The notes under the pieces were generated by a model. That model searched no databases, was not told the DNA's origin, and saw only the letters and a list, made by a program, of their open reading frames with translations. This document shows, piece after piece, positions 8,438-17,168 of a stretch of 56,860 nucleotides of DNA (position 1 is its first letter; every line of letters starts with the position of its first letter). This DNA is from Ardenticatenaceae bacterium (GTDB lineage Bacteria > Chloroflexota > Anaerolineae > Promineifilales > Promineifilaceae). Location of the stretch: contig JACKCD010000037.1 of assembly GCA_020634215.1 (NCBI GenBank), forward strand, positions 1 through 56,860. Direction: 5' to 3'. Made by a program: the position numbers and the translations under genes.

Positions 8438-9370
8438 TCACCGCAGAATAGAAAGCGGCAAGTAACACGACACCACCCAGTTGGGCGCGTCTACAATCTC
8501 GCTAATCTTTAGGTCGGCGGCGGCACTACACAGGCAGTACGCCTGGCTGCGCGACAGCCCGTGGTTGGTTTCCAGCCAATCAATCATGTAGCGCACGGCG
8601 TTTTGCGAATTGACAAACAAATCGGGGCCGTGGGCGGTGGTGCAAAAGTAGCCGTGGCTATCGGTTTTGGTCAGGGGGCTGGGGGTAGTGAACTGCGGTT
8701 CCTGAATGGTCTGTCCTTTGTGAAGCTGAAAGCGAAGCGTGGCGGTCATGGGGGATTCAATCCCTGTGCCGCTGACTTCGCCATCCCCCTGTGCGGCGTG
8801 GCAGTCGGCGGTGGAGAACAAGGCACCGGGAACTTGGACGGGCAGGTAGAGAGTGGAGCCAACGACTAGCCCACGAATGTCCATGTTGCCGCCAAAGTTG
8901 CCGGGTGGGCCGGTGCGTAAACGGCCGTTTTCCCTCGGCGCAACCCCCATCACCCCACAAAACGGCTCAAACGGCACCCGCACCTTGTCGCTCTCCCAAA
9001 ACATGCAGCTATCCCCTTCCAGCCGCCAATGCTGCACAAACAAAAAGTCAAAGTCGGCCGGCAGCAGCCCAAAGTTAGGGCTGTGGCTGTTCCATCCCCA
9101 TCCCTTGTGGGCCAAATTCAGCACCTCCACTGCCAGCACATCCCCCGGCTGTGCCCCTTTGATCAGCACCGGCCCCGTTAACGGGTGCCCTGGCATTCGC
9201 TCCCGCGTTGCCAATTCCTCGGCCGTGATGCCCGGCGTTACCCGTCTATCACTCGCCTCGCGGCATTCAAACAGTACTGTGTCACCCGGCTCAATTTCCA
9301 GCCGTGGCTCATAGCTGTTGTCCCAAAAATGATGCACCACGCTGTCATCCAAATAATGTTCCGCCATCAT
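8438..9370 (-). CDS. Acetamidase/formamidase family protein
   Basis: This 310-aa protein matches the FmdA/AmdA family, which hydrolyses short amides to ammonia and acid in the cytoplasm. Supporting features are the N-terminal HFWDNSYEPRLEIEPGDTV, LTGPVLIKGAQPGDVLAVEV, the FCGVMGVAP loop, STADCHAAQGDGEVSGTGIE (family active-site region) and the SRSQAYCLCSAAADLKISE segment near the C-terminus. AGGAG precedes two adjacent ATGs (9370 and 9367); either could be used. It is the first gene of the seven-gene leftward run. Confidence 0.9.
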   Translation of the reverse strand: MMAEHYLDDSVVHHFWDNSYEPRLEIEPGDTVLFECREASDRRVTPGITAEELATRERMPGHPLTGPVLIKGAQPGDVLAVEVLNLAHKGWGWNSHSPNFGLLPADFDFLFVQHWRLEGDSCMFWESDKVRVPFEPFCGVMGVAPRENGRLRTGPPGNFGGNMDIRGLVVGSTLYLPVQVPGALFSTADCHAAQGDGEVSGTGIESPMTATLRFQLHKGQTIQEPQFTTPSPLTKTDSHGYFCTTAHGPDLFVNSQNAVRYMIDWLETNHGLSRSQAYCLCSAAADLKISEIVDAPNWVVSCYLPLSILR

Positions 9371-9393
9371 TGTCTCCTGTTGTAATAGGGGAA

Positions 9394-9470
9394 GTTGAGA
9401 GATTGAGAGACTGGGAGGCTTTAGTTTCCTAATCTCCTAGTCTCTAATCCCCAATCTCCAATCTCCAAAC
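9394..9470. repeat. Heptad inverted-repeat array (TCTCCAA family)
   Basis: One arm is made of GAGATTG-like units and the other of the complementary TCTCCAA-like units with a 7-bp period; the two arms can fold on each other. It lies between the divergent acetamidase and the 9529 gene. Other members are near 11.69, 18.03, 25.38, 29.09, 30.54 and 45.04 kb. Confidence 0.7.
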
Positions 9471-9477
9471 GCTAAAT

Positions 9478-9507
9478 CTGCCAAAATTATACCTTTCCCA
9501 GTATAAT
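9478..9507 (+). promoter_or_regulatory. Promoter for the rightward 9529 gene
   Basis: A perfect TATAAT lies at 9502-9507, with CTGCCA (4/6 match to TTGACA) 18 bp upstream. The leader would be only about 15 nt and holds AAGGAG at 9518-9523. A second TATAAT reads leftward at 9486-9491 and might serve the divergent acetamidase run, though no good -35 box was found for it. Confidence 0.5.
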
Positions 9508-9528
9508 CGGTTTCATCAAGGAGTGGTT

Positions 9529-10446
9529 ATGATTCTTGACGCACGATTTTATGACCTGATTCAAAGTTTGTGGGGTGGCTTTGCCCAGGCCATGCGGCAG
9601 CATGGCGCGGCAACACCGGCCGCTCCTCCCTTATTGCTGCAACTGCGCGGTGGACGGGCAGAAAGCCCTGGCTGGTTTATGGTGCAGGCAGCTGAATTTG
9701 ACCCAGAACCGTTGACAGTGGCCGGGCTGCGGGTGCGTGATATTTATGCGGCGGAACGGATGGTGCAAGCCCTGTTGGATTTGATGTTGAGTGAGATGTG
9801 GCTTGACTTGACGGATGAGGGGTATGTTTTGACTGAACAAGGGCGAGAGGTGATGGGGAGAATGCAGGTAAGAACGGCCGTTCTCTCCCAAATTACCCTA
9901 CCTCTCACCGAGCGCGATGTGGCCTGGTTGGAACAAACGATGCGGCTGCTGCTGGAAGCCAGCCTACAGGCCGACGAGCCACCTGGCACCTGGTGTCTGG
10001 CTCATTCGCGGCGGCGTGCCCCGGCCGCCACCGCCTCGGCGGCGGAAAAGATTTTCCAGTATGTGGCCGACTTTAACGCCTTTCGGGATGATGCCCACAT
10101 GGCGGCATGGAGCGGCTATGATGTGATGGGGTATGCGTGGGAGGCGTTTTCGCTGGTACGTGGCGGAACGGGAAAAACGGCCGTTTCCATCTACGAACAG
10201 CTTGCCTACCGAGGCTACACCCGCGACGAATACGCCCACGCCCTGACACAGCTCCATGCTCGCGGCTGGCTGGAGCAAGAACGCCCCGGCAGCTACTTTG
10301 TCACTCCCGCCGGGCAAGCCGTTTGGGACGATGTGGAACAGCTTACCAACAGCTACTTTTATCGGCCGTGGCAAATCTTGTCCAAAAAAGAGCTTGCCAA
10401 GCTAGAATCGTTGCTCATCCAACTGCGTGACGAGCTAGGAAAATAA
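9529..10446 (+). CDS. Uncharacterised protein with winged-helix-like segments
   Basis: This 305-aa soluble protein was not recognised. Two stretches look like winged-helix wings followed by a recognition-type helix: DEGYVLTEQGREVMGRMQ (about residues 100-118) and GSYFVTPAGQAVWDDVEQLT (about 262-282). An alpha-helical region lies between them (AAEKIFQYVADFNAFRDDAH). This resembles HTH-containing proteins of the SCO6745/DinB-like type, but no metal ligands or catalytic residues stand out. The ATG at 9529 is chosen because AAGGAG (9518-9523) would overlap the earlier GTG at 9523. It contains two AACGGCCGTT copies with sharp changes in G/C strand bias at each. It could be a transcription regulator. 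Confidence 0.6.
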   Translation: MILDARFYDLIQSLWGGFAQAMRQHGAATPAAPPLLLQLRGGRAESPGWFMVQAAEFDPEPLTVAGLRVRDIYAAERMVQALLDLMLSEMWLDLTDEGYVLTEQGREVMGRMQVRTAVLSQITLPLTERDVAWLEQTMRLLLEASLQADEPPGTWCLAHSRRRAPAATASAAEKIFQYVADFNAFRDDAHMAAWSGYDVMGYAWEAFSLVRGGTGKTAVSIYEQLAYRGYTRDEYAHALTQLHARGWLEQERPGSYFVTPAGQAVWDDVEQLTNSYFYRPWQILSKKELAKLESLLIQLRDELGK

Positions 10447-10447
10447 A

Positions 10448-10498
10448 CGTGGTGCGCGGCGCGTCAGAGAAGACGCACCACGCACCATGCACCACGCC
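10448..10498. repeat. Heptad inverted-repeat array (GCACCAC family)
   Basis: Three GCACCA(C/T) units with a 7-bp period (from about 10475) are preceded by a GTGGTGCG-containing complementary arm. The hairpin sits directly between the 9529 gene and the LLM gene, whose ATG follows the last unit. Confidence 0.65.
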
Positions 10499-11521
10499 AT
10501 GAAATTTGACACCGCCCTCCTCCTCCCTAAACTCAGCGACATGGCCGCCTATACCCAAGCGGCAGAAGCCATTGGCTTCGACGGCATTTGGACATCAGAA
10601 ACCAATGCCGACCCCTTTTTGCCATTGGCCGTGGCCGCTGAACACAGCCAAACCATCACGTTGGGGACGGCCATTGCCGTGGCCTTCCCCCGCAGCCCCA
10701 TGACACTAGCGTACATGGCCTGGGATTTGGCGCGGTACAGTAACGGCCGTTTTATTCTCGGCCTTGGCACCCAGGTCAAAGCTCACAACGAACGCCGCTT
10801 TGGCGTGAAGTGGGAAAAACCGGTGCGAAAGCTGCGCGAAACCATCGAGGCAATACACGCCATTTGGGACTGCTGGCAAAACGGCACCCCGCTGGATTAC
10901 CAGGGCGAATTTTTTCAGCTTAACCTGATGACCCCCTTTTTTAGCAGCGGCCCTTTGCCAACGGGTCGGCCGGCGGTGTATATATCGGCCGTTAACCACA
11001 ACATGCTCCGGCTGGCCGGCCGGCTCTGTGACGGCGTACACATCCATGCCTTTCACACCCCCCGCTATCTCCGCGAAGTGGCTCTGCCCGAATTGGAAAT
11101 TGGTCTCAGCGACAGCAAGCGCAGCCGCCCCGACCTGCAAATCAACACCAGCATCTTCGTCGTCCCCACCGACGACATCAAACCTGCCGCTGCCCACGAA
11201 CTGTTTGCCAAACAGCAGCTTTCCTTCTACATGAGCACCCCCGCCTATCGCGTCGTCGTTGAACTCCACGGCTGGCAGGAAACCGCCTGGAAACTAAGCA
11301 AAATGGCGCGGCGCGGCGAGTGGGAACAAATGCCCCACGCCATCAGCGACGAAATTCTGGCCGAGTTCGCCGTCAGCGGCAGTTGGGCCGAAATGCCCGG
11401 CAAAATCAAGGCACGCTACGCTGGCGGCCTGCTAGATCGCCTCAGCTACTATGTCCCCTTCAACCCCGGCGAAAATGATGCCGCCTGGCGCACGACTATT
11501 GAGAAATTTAGGCAGGGTTAA
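10499..11521 (+). CDS. LLM-class (luciferase-like, probably F420-dependent) oxidoreductase
   Basis: This 340-aa TIM-barrel protein of the luciferase-like monooxygenase family resembles the MSMEG_2256 type of F420-dependent enzymes. Diagnostic stretches are AAEAIGFDGIWTSETNADPF at the N-terminus, ITLGTAIAVAFPRSPMTLAY, NGRFILGLGTQVKAHNERRF and a C-terminal GGLLDRLSYYVPF. It is cytoplasmic; the substrate is unknown. The start at 10499 (MKFDTALL) is preferred over an in-frame ATG at 10487 that lies inside the repeat. The next gene is an acyl-CoA dehydrogenase, so a role in lipid or acyl oxidation is conceivable but unproven. Confidence 0.85.
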   Translation: MKFDTALLLPKLSDMAAYTQAAEAIGFDGIWTSETNADPFLPLAVAAEHSQTITLGTAIAVAFPRSPMTLAYMAWDLARYSNGRFILGLGTQVKAHNERRFGVKWEKPVRKLRETIEAIHAIWDCWQNGTPLDYQGEFFQLNLMTPFFSSGPLPTGRPAVYISAVNHNMLRLAGRLCDGVHIHAFHTPRYLREVALPELEIGLSDSKRSRPDLQINTSIFVVPTDDIKPAAAHELFAKQQLSFYMSTPAYRVVVELHGWQETAWKLSKMARRGEWEQMPHAISDEILAEFAVSGSWAEMPGKIKARYAGGLLDRLSYYVPFNPGENDAAWRTTIEKFRQG

Positions 11522-11579
11522 CAGCAGATTGGAGATTAGAGACTACGTCTTTTGCCGGACTACGCCGGTAAAAAAAGGT

Positions 11580-11646
11580 GTAAACACAGATGGGAGGAAC
11601 ACGGATAGAAAGTAGAATCATCTGTGTTTTTCCCATCCGTGTTTAC
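11580..11646. repeat. Long imperfect inverted repeat upstream of acyl-CoA dehydrogenase
   Basis: Arms of 27 nt at 11580-11606 and 11620-11646 (beginning GTAAACACAGATGGGA and ending TCCCATCCGTGTTTAC) differ at about four positions. Downstream, 11692-11715 has three TCTCCAA heptads, and 11730-11760 has CCTGT(T/A)AAT units of 9 bp. The gap 11522-11760 is therefore almost entirely repeats. Confidence 0.65.
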
Positions 11647-11760
11647 AAAATTATCGACAAAAAATTGTCGATGCTGGTGCGTAAGTGCCTAAATCTCCAA
11701 TCTCCAATCTCCACACTCCATCAACGAAGCCCTGTTAATCCTGTAAATCCTGTCAAAAAA

Positions 11761-12915
11761 ATGGACTTTACACACGAACACGAAATGTTCCGCCAAATGG
11801 TGCGGAAATTTGTCCAAACGGAAATTGACCCCCATATAGACGAATGGGAAGAAGCCCGCATTTTCCCCGCCCATGACCTGTTCAAAAAGATGGGCAATCT
11901 GGGGCTGCTAGGGCTGACATACCCAGAACAGTACGGCGGTGGTGGCGTTGATTATTGGTACAACGCCATTTTGCTGGAAGAAGTTGGCCGCACCCAATGT
12001 GGTGGCGTGCCAATGGCAATTGCCGTGCAGACCGACATGGCAACGCCGGCATTGGCTGAACATGGTAACGATTACCAGAAAGAAACCTTCCTCAAACCCG
12101 CTATTGCTGGCGATGCCGTCTTTTCCATTGCCGTCAGCGAACCCGATGCCGGGTCAGATGTGGCCGCCATTCGCACGCGGGCGGTGCTGGATGGGGATGA
12201 GTACGTGATTAATGGCTCCAAAATGTGGATTACCAACGGCACCCAGGCCGACTTCCTTTGCCTGCTGACGCGCACCAGTGGCGACTATGGCTTTCGCGGC
12301 ATGTCGCTGATTGTTGTGCCAACCAGTACCCCTGGCTTTAGCGTCAGCCGCAAGCTGGAAAAGCTGGGCAACCACAGCAGCGACACCGCCATTTTGTCGT
12401 TTGACAACATGCGTGTGCCTGTCCGTAACCGGATTGGGGCGGAAGGCATGGGGTTTATGCTGCAAATGCGGCAATTTCAGCAGGAGCGATTAGCGGCCGT
12501 TTTGATGTCGCTGTCGGGGGTAGAGCAAATCATCCGCACCACCATTAACTATACCCGTGAACGTCACGCTTTTGGCAAGCCTTTGCTTAATAACCAGTGG
12601 ATTTATTTTAAGATTAGTGAATTGTTGACAGAAGTTGAGGCACAGCGGCAATTAGCGTATCATTGCGTCCGCCGCTTTGTCGCGGGTGAAGACATTACCC
12701 GTGAGGTCTCGATGGCGAAGCTCAAAGGCGGCCGTTTGGCAAGGGAAGCCGCCGACTGGTGTTTACAATTTCACGGGGGCATGGGGTATGTTGAAGAGTA
12801 CCCCATGGCTCGCTATTTCCGTGACTCGCGGCTGATGTCCATTGGCGGCGGGGCAGATGAGATTATGCTGCGGATTATTGCCAAGTTGGAAGGCATTTTG
12901 CCTGAAGGTGAATAA
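11761..12915 (+). CDS. Acyl-CoA dehydrogenase
   Basis: This 384-aa FAD enzyme catalyses the first step of beta-oxidation or a related acyl-CoA desaturation. Seen in order: an N-terminal helical domain (MDFTHEHEMFRQMVRKFVQ), the FAD/substrate loops VSEPDAGSDVAAI and MWITNGTQADFLCLL, the C-terminal domain with RHAFGKPL and the QFHGGMGYVEEYPMAR signature, whose Glu is the likely catalytic base, and FRDSRLMSIGGGADEIM. The open frame extends upstream into repeat DNA; the ATG at 11761 matches the family N-terminus. It is probably co-transcribed with the LLM gene, although 240 bp of repeats intervene. Confidence 0.92.
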   Translation: MDFTHEHEMFRQMVRKFVQTEIDPHIDEWEEARIFPAHDLFKKMGNLGLLGLTYPEQYGGGGVDYWYNAILLEEVGRTQCGGVPMAIAVQTDMATPALAEHGNDYQKETFLKPAIAGDAVFSIAVSEPDAGSDVAAIRTRAVLDGDEYVINGSKMWITNGTQADFLCLLTRTSGDYGFRGMSLIVVPTSTPGFSVSRKLEKLGNHSSDTAILSFDNMRVPVRNRIGAEGMGFMLQMRQFQQERLAAVLMSLSGVEQIIRTTINYTRERHAFGKPLLNNQWIYFKISELLTEVEAQRQLAYHCVRRFVAGEDITREVSMAKLKGGRLAREAADWCLQFHGGMGYVEEYPMARYFRDSRLMSIGGGADEIMLRIIAKLEGILPEGE

Positions 12916-12925
12916 TTGATTCTTT

Positions 12926-12955
12926 AGTGCGTTGCACGCTTGCGTGCAACGCACT
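12926..12955. terminator. Perfect hairpin after the acyl-CoA dehydrogenase
   Basis: AGTGCGTTGCACGC, a TT loop and its exact complement are followed by TTTG, 10 bp after the stop codon. It has terminator-like geometry but only a short T-run, so partial readthrough into the next gene is possible. Confidence 0.55.
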
Positions 12956-12982
12956 TTGTAACAAGAACATTGGAGAAAAACT

Positions 12983-13960
12983 GTGGAACAAATTCGTGTC
13001 GCACGTTCATTCGTAGCCGCTGATGCGCTGGCGGAACTGTTGGAATCTGATTATGCGTTGGCCGCGCCGGTAAGCTGCCAACTGTTTAGCAAGCTGCTGC
13101 GCACGCAGGACAATGACCATTATCTGGTAAACACAGGCAATGGGGAAAAATTTGTGGTGCGCGTTTACCAATCTGGCAAGCATTTGGAACGGCAGGAATC
13201 AGATTATTTGTGGGAACTGGATTGGTTGCTCTTTTTGCGCAACCATGACCTGCCTATTTCCTATCCGCTGCCGCGCAAGAATGGTAGCTATTTGGGCAGC
13301 CTGCTGGCTCCAGAGGGCATTCGTTACTATGCGCTCTTTACGCTGTCTGAGGGCGAGGCTATGACTGTGACCAGTGAAGAACAGCTTTTTATCTGTGGGC
13401 AGCAAATGGCGCGGATTCACAAAGCATCGAACAGCTTCAAATCGGATCACCATCGTCAGGCCATGGATTTGGAGTATTTGGTAGACAAGTCGGTGGCGCG
13501 GGTGAAAGAGTTTTGGGGTGATTCGCATTCGGCTGATATGGAGATTTTGCTGATGTCGGCGGCGGAGGCAAAGGATGAGATTTTGGCACTGATTAACAAT
13601 GAATATCATACGCCGGATAGCTGGGGGCCGATTGGCGGGGATTTTCATAGCTCCAGTGTCTATTTTAATGGCAACAATGAGCCGTCGTTTTTCAACTTTG
13701 ACCTGTGTGGCTATGGTTGGCGGGCGTATGATATTGCAACTTTCCTGCTCAACACCGAACTACTGCACCACCCAGAAGATTTGACGGAGGCGTTTTTTGC
13801 GGGGTATTATTCAGAACGGCCGTTATCCGAAAACGAACACGCCGCTATCTCCCCCTTCATGACCATCCGCCGCATCTGGATGACCGGGCTGTTTACCCGC
13901 AGCGACGGCATTGTGGGGCATACGTTTATCGCCCCGGCGCAACCGCCGAAAAAACGGTAG
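12983..13960 (+). CDS. APH/choline-kinase-fold phosphotransferase
   Basis: This 325-aa protein of the phosphotransferase (APH) family resembles the SrkA/homoserine-kinase-II group. The N-lobe contains KFVVRVYQSG and the C-lobe carries the catalytic loop IGGDFHSSSVYFNGN (catalytic Asp) and FFNFDLCGYGWRAYDIA (metal-binding Asp). The leading His of the usual HGD motif is Gly here. The GTG at 12983 is chosen because GGAG lies seven bases upstream and the N-terminus starts sensibly; no earlier start fits after the hairpin. It phosphorylates a small molecule or protein, with target unknown. Confidence 0.75.
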   Translation: MEQIRVARSFVAADALAELLESDYALAAPVSCQLFSKLLRTQDNDHYLVNTGNGEKFVVRVYQSGKHLERQESDYLWELDWLLFLRNHDLPISYPLPRKNGSYLGSLLAPEGIRYYALFTLSEGEAMTVTSEEQLFICGQQMARIHKASNSFKSDHHRQAMDLEYLVDKSVARVKEFWGDSHSADMEILLMSAAEAKDEILALINNEYHTPDSWGPIGGDFHSSSVYFNGNNEPSFFNFDLCGYGWRAYDIATFLLNTELLHHPEDLTEAFFAGYYSERPLSENEHAAISPFMTIRRIWMTGLFTRSDGIVGHTFIAPAQPPKKR

Positions 13961-13966
13961 AAAATA

Positions 13967-14012
13967 TTGCGTATTGCGTATTACGTAAAGAGCAACGCAA
14001 TACGCAATACGC
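13967..14012. repeat. Heptad inverted-repeat array (ACGCAAT family)
   Basis: GCGTATTGCGTATTACG on one side and three to four ACGCAAT units (7-bp period) on the other form a hairpin just upstream of the methyltransferase ATG. A second member is at 42941-43002. Confidence 0.75.
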
Positions 14013-14019
14013 AATACGC

Positions 14020-14958
14020 ATGATGGATATTTTACGGCCGTTTATCACCCAAAACGGCGCTCTCGTTCTCGATGGGGGGCTGGCAACGCAGCTGGAAGTG
14101 CGGGGGTGCGACCTCAACGACCCGCTGTGGTCGGCCAAGCTGCTGCTGGAAAACCCTGACATCATTCGCCAGGTACACGCCGACTATTTGTGGGCAGGGG
14201 CTGACTGCATCATTACTGCCAGCTACCAAGCGACGTTGCCCGGCTTTCAACGGCGGGGGCTGACGGAAGCGGAGGCGGAAGGATTGCTGCGGCTGGCGGT
14301 GACGCTGGCAAAAGAGGCGCGGGATCAGTTTTGGGCGCAGCAAGCTGACCCCAAGCGGCTGCGACCATTGGTGGCGGCCAGCATTGGGCCATATGGGGCG
14401 TATTTAGCACACGGCGAGGAGTATACCGGGGATTACGACCTGGATGAGGATGGACTGGTTGCGTTTCACCGGCGGCGTTGGCATATTTTGGCGGGGGAAC
14501 GGCCGGATTTGTTGGCCTGTGAAACGATTCCCTCGTTTGCCGAGGCGCGGGCATTGGCGCGGCTGCTGCCGGAAACACCGGAGCTGGGGGCGTGGTTTAG
14601 TTTTAGCTGTCAGAACGGCCGTTTAATCAGCGACGGAACCCCCATTGCCGACTGCGCTACCTTCCTTGGCCCCTTGCCCCAAGTGCTTGCCATTGGCATC
14701 AACTGCACCGCTCCCCGCTTCATTCCCGACCTCATCCGCGAAGTGCAAAGCGTTACCGATAAGCCGATTATCGTTTACCCCAACTCCGGCGAAGAGTATG
14801 ACGCGGCGAGCAAACGGTGGACTGGTGAAACCATACCGGCCACGTTTGGCACCTACAGCCGCGAGTGGCGCAAGCTGGGGGCGGCTATCATTGGCGGCTG
14901 CTGCCGCACCACGCCCGCCCACATCCAGCAAATCCGGGATCGTTTTCGGCAGAAATAG
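14020..14958 (+). CDS. Homocysteine S-methyltransferase family protein
   Basis: This 312-aa Zn-dependent methyltransferase of the MmuM/BHMT type transfers a methyl group from S-methylmethionine or a similar donor to homocysteine to make methionine. Visible motifs are VLDGGLATQLEVRGCDLNDP near the N-terminus, HADYLWAGADCIITASYQAT, the first zinc Cys in GINCTAP and the paired zinc Cys in IIGGCCRTTPAHI near the C-terminus. The length fits the family. The ATG-ATG start comes directly after the ACGCAAT repeat array, with no clear ribosome site. Confidence 0.9.
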   Translation: MMDILRPFITQNGALVLDGGLATQLEVRGCDLNDPLWSAKLLLENPDIIRQVHADYLWAGADCIITASYQATLPGFQRRGLTEAEAEGLLRLAVTLAKEARDQFWAQQADPKRLRPLVAASIGPYGAYLAHGEEYTGDYDLDEDGLVAFHRRRWHILAGERPDLLACETIPSFAEARALARLLPETPELGAWFSFSCQNGRLISDGTPIADCATFLGPLPQVLAIGINCTAPRFIPDLIREVQSVTDKPIIVYPNSGEEYDAASKRWTGETIPATFGTYSREWRKLGAAIIGGCCRTTPAHIQQIRDRFRQK

Positions 14959-15120
14959 GATTCCAGCATTGAACAGTGCCAGCTAGCTTTACAAGAAAGT
15001 GACTGCTGCAACCATTGACCATGACTCAACCAAATCGTATTCTGGTTCCTCTAGTTGGCGCGTTCGCTTGTCTCCAACCAGCATCTCCCTTGGTAAAACC
15101 AGTTGTTACGGTAAGAAACT

Positions 15121-16320
15121 ATGAATCGAAGCCACGTTCCATTTGTTTTGTTCGTGCTAATTTGCTTGGCCATGGTTACCTATGGCTATTTTCGTACCTC
15201 AAGCTCCCACATTGCAATAAAATCAAATACGCTACCGCTCGAACTCATTTGGACTTACAAAGCTGAAAACCCTATTAAACTGACAGCACTGAGCACCTCT
15301 AATGTAATAGCTATTCTCGACGAAAAGGGAACTGTAAAAGCTTTGAATAGCCAAACAGGTGCTCTCAAGTGGCAATATGAGACAGGATCAAAAATTAGCA
15401 ATGTTTCCTACTCAACGCCTAAATGGGGTATTGAGGGGGATCGATTAATTTTGGCTCCAGACAAGGAGAATCTATTAGCTCTTGACGCTCAAACCGGGGA
15501 AAAAATATGGCAAACAAGACTATCAGCCTCTACTTGGAACCTGCCTACTATATCCATCCAAAGCGACATGATCACTGTCGGGGAATGGGATACGAATACA
15601 AATGGCTATCTTGCTGGGTACAACTTACAGGACGGCCGTTTGAGGTGGAATGTCATAATTAACCAACCAAAAAGCTACAGATTTTTGTTTAAGTGCCCTT
15701 TCATTTTTACTAGAAGCGGTCGTTTGGAAAATGCCCTCTGTGTTCTTCTTTCCAATGATAAAATGCTCATTATAGATACAAGACAACAAATCGAGAATCA
15801 AGGCTCCGGGCTACTCTCAACCGGATATCCACCAGTTAACACGCTAAACACCCCAGTTTTTCAAGATGGGTTTATCTTTACGAATCCTAGCCTCAATCCA
15901 GCAATTCATGTATTAGACACCCTCCAAGAAAAGCAATTTATGCTACCTGCTAATTGCCAGCATGGTACAGTAGCTCATCCTGTCACTACATATAACCAAA
16001 GAGTCCTCGTAGCTAATGGCTGTAATGAGGTTTACATCCTTGATATACATCAGCTAGATCAAGAGCCTGAATGGATATTTCAATCAAATGAAGAAATATA
16101 TTCTTCATTTGTTACAGTAAACGGGCAAACTGGTTATTTCTTGAATGAGAAAGCAGAGGTGATAGGGGTTAATCTAGCTACAGGTACTTACGTGGGAAAG
16201 CTTACCTTGAACTCTAATCAATTAAAAACCGGGCAGTTCATCAACTACCTTGTCGTCTTTAACAACAACTTGTTCCTAGCAATCAATGAATACCATCTGT
16301 TAGCTTTTGAACATTCTTAA
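15121..16320 (+). CDS. PQQ-like beta-propeller protein, membrane-anchored
   Basis: This 399-aa protein has an N-terminal hydrophobic segment (FVLFVLICLAMVTYGYF) that is either an uncleaved anchor or a signal peptide, followed by repeated propeller blades: NSQTGALKWQYETGSKI, LALDAQTGEKIWQTRLS and LQDGRLRWNVI. The TGxxxW pattern is typical of PQQ/BamB-type propellers, though no PQQ ligands are evident; a scaffold or sensor role outside the membrane is plausible. The coding sequence is clearly more AT-rich than its neighbours and has only one near-match to the window-wide palindrome, suggesting recent transfer. There is no good ribosome site. The 160 bp upstream (14959-15120) holds nothing else recognisable. 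Confidence 0.7.
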   Translation: MNRSHVPFVLFVLICLAMVTYGYFRTSSSHIAIKSNTLPLELIWTYKAENPIKLTALSTSNVIAILDEKGTVKALNSQTGALKWQYETGSKISNVSYSTPKWGIEGDRLILAPDKENLLALDAQTGEKIWQTRLSASTWNLPTISIQSDMITVGEWDTNTNGYLAGYNLQDGRLRWNVIINQPKSYRFLFKCPFIFTRSGRLENALCVLLSNDKMLIIDTRQQIENQGSGLLSTGYPPVNTLNTPVFQDGFIFTNPSLNPAIHVLDTLQEKQFMLPANCQHGTVAHPVTTYNQRVLVANGCNEVYILDIHQLDQEPEWIFQSNEEIYSSFVTVNGQTGYFLNEKAEVIGVNLATGTYVGKLTLNSNQLKTGQFINYLVVFNNNLFLAINEYHLLAFEHS

Positions 16321-16348
16321 TAAGGCGGAAAAGGAAGTCGTTGTCAGA

Positions 16349-16379
16349 CGTGCCAGGCACTTCGCAAGTGCCTGGCACG
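16349..16379. repeat. REP-like hairpin
   Basis: CGTGCCAGGCACTT, loop CGC, and its exact complement form a hairpin between two convergent genes (stops at 16320 and 16386). This GTGCCAGGCAC motif resembles dispersed repeats seen in many bacteria; a related arm occurs at 34956-34987. It could act as a bidirectional terminator. Confidence 0.65.
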
Positions 16380-16385
16380 CGATCG

Positions 16386-17153
16386 TCAATTCTCAACTGC
16401 CTGTGGTTCACCAAAAATGAAGTTGTCCATGACGGCTACATCTGTGCCGTTTGTGCCATCGTCGGGGCCGAGCGGGCCGGTGCCGTAGCGCACTTCTACG
16501 CGGGCGACAATGGCCTTGGCATAGGCCACGCCGAGGAAGGAGAGGCCGTTATCGGCAATGGGGGTGGCGAATTCACCCAGCATGTTGCCATTGATGTCAA
16601 AGTAGGTGAAGGCGGTGTGGTCGGTGTCTACATCGGTGTAGACGGCTCCAAAGCCGCGCACGGTGGCGGGGTTGGTGGTGCCGGGGACAAAGAAGGTGAT
16701 GTTGACGATGTTGCTGCCGACGGGGGAAAAGAGCCGTTCTTCGCTAAAGGTTTTAAAGCTATCGGCATATTGGGGATTGATGCTGCCAAAGCGGGGGAGT
16801 GCCCCATACGGGTTGTCGCTGTCGGCACTGACCATGAGGGCGGTGCCGGGGGTGTTGAGAACAATGCCACGGGCACGAGGGGCTTCGGGAGCGTTGAAGA
16901 AGTCGGGGATGTAGGGGTTGGGGTCGGCTAATTCGTCGGGCAGGCTGTCCCAGTTGATTTCGCGGTAGCCGCTGCTGCCTTTGCTGCCGGGGTCGCCACC
17001 ATTGTTGGTGCCGCCGAGAAGCTGACGGTACTGTTCAACGGCCGTTCCTATATCCCCCGCCGCTGTAATCACCGTCGGTTCATTGCCGTCGCTACAGCCT
17101 ACAAAAAACAAAGCACAAACAACAACTGTCAATAAATGATATGTATATTTCAC
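16386..17153 (-). CDS. Putative lipoprotein, unknown function
   Basis: This 255-aa exported protein has a GTG start (AAGGA upstream) and a signal peptide ending in the lipobox FFVGC. A flexible Gly/Ser-rich segment (about 45-65) precedes a domain with VNITFFVPGTT, FGAVYTDVDT, FDINGNMLGEFATP and DNGLSFLGVAYA. This pattern resembles the small jelly-roll-like domain of many PEP-CTERM and surface proteins, but no enzyme motif is visible. It is followed leftward by no gene (convergent with the propeller gene) and preceded by the membrane protein pair. Confidence 0.65.
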   Translation of the reverse strand: MKYTYHLLTVVVCALFFVGCSDGNEPTVITAAGDIGTAVEQYRQLLGGTNNGGDPGSKGSSGYREINWDSLPDELADPNPYIPDFFNAPEAPRARGIVLNTPGTALMVSADSDNPYGALPRFGSINPQYADSFKTFSEERLFSPVGSNIVNITFFVPGTTNPATVRGFGAVYTDVDTDHTAFTYFDINGNMLGEFATPIADNGLSFLGVAYAKAIVARVEVRYGTGPLGPDDGTNGTDVAVMDNFIFGEPQAVEN

Positions 17154-17168
17154 GGGTCAACATCCTTT

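Noticed and set aside
9394..9470. CRISPR array
   Set aside because: Units are 7 bp without unique spacers and fold back on themselves; no cas genes are present.
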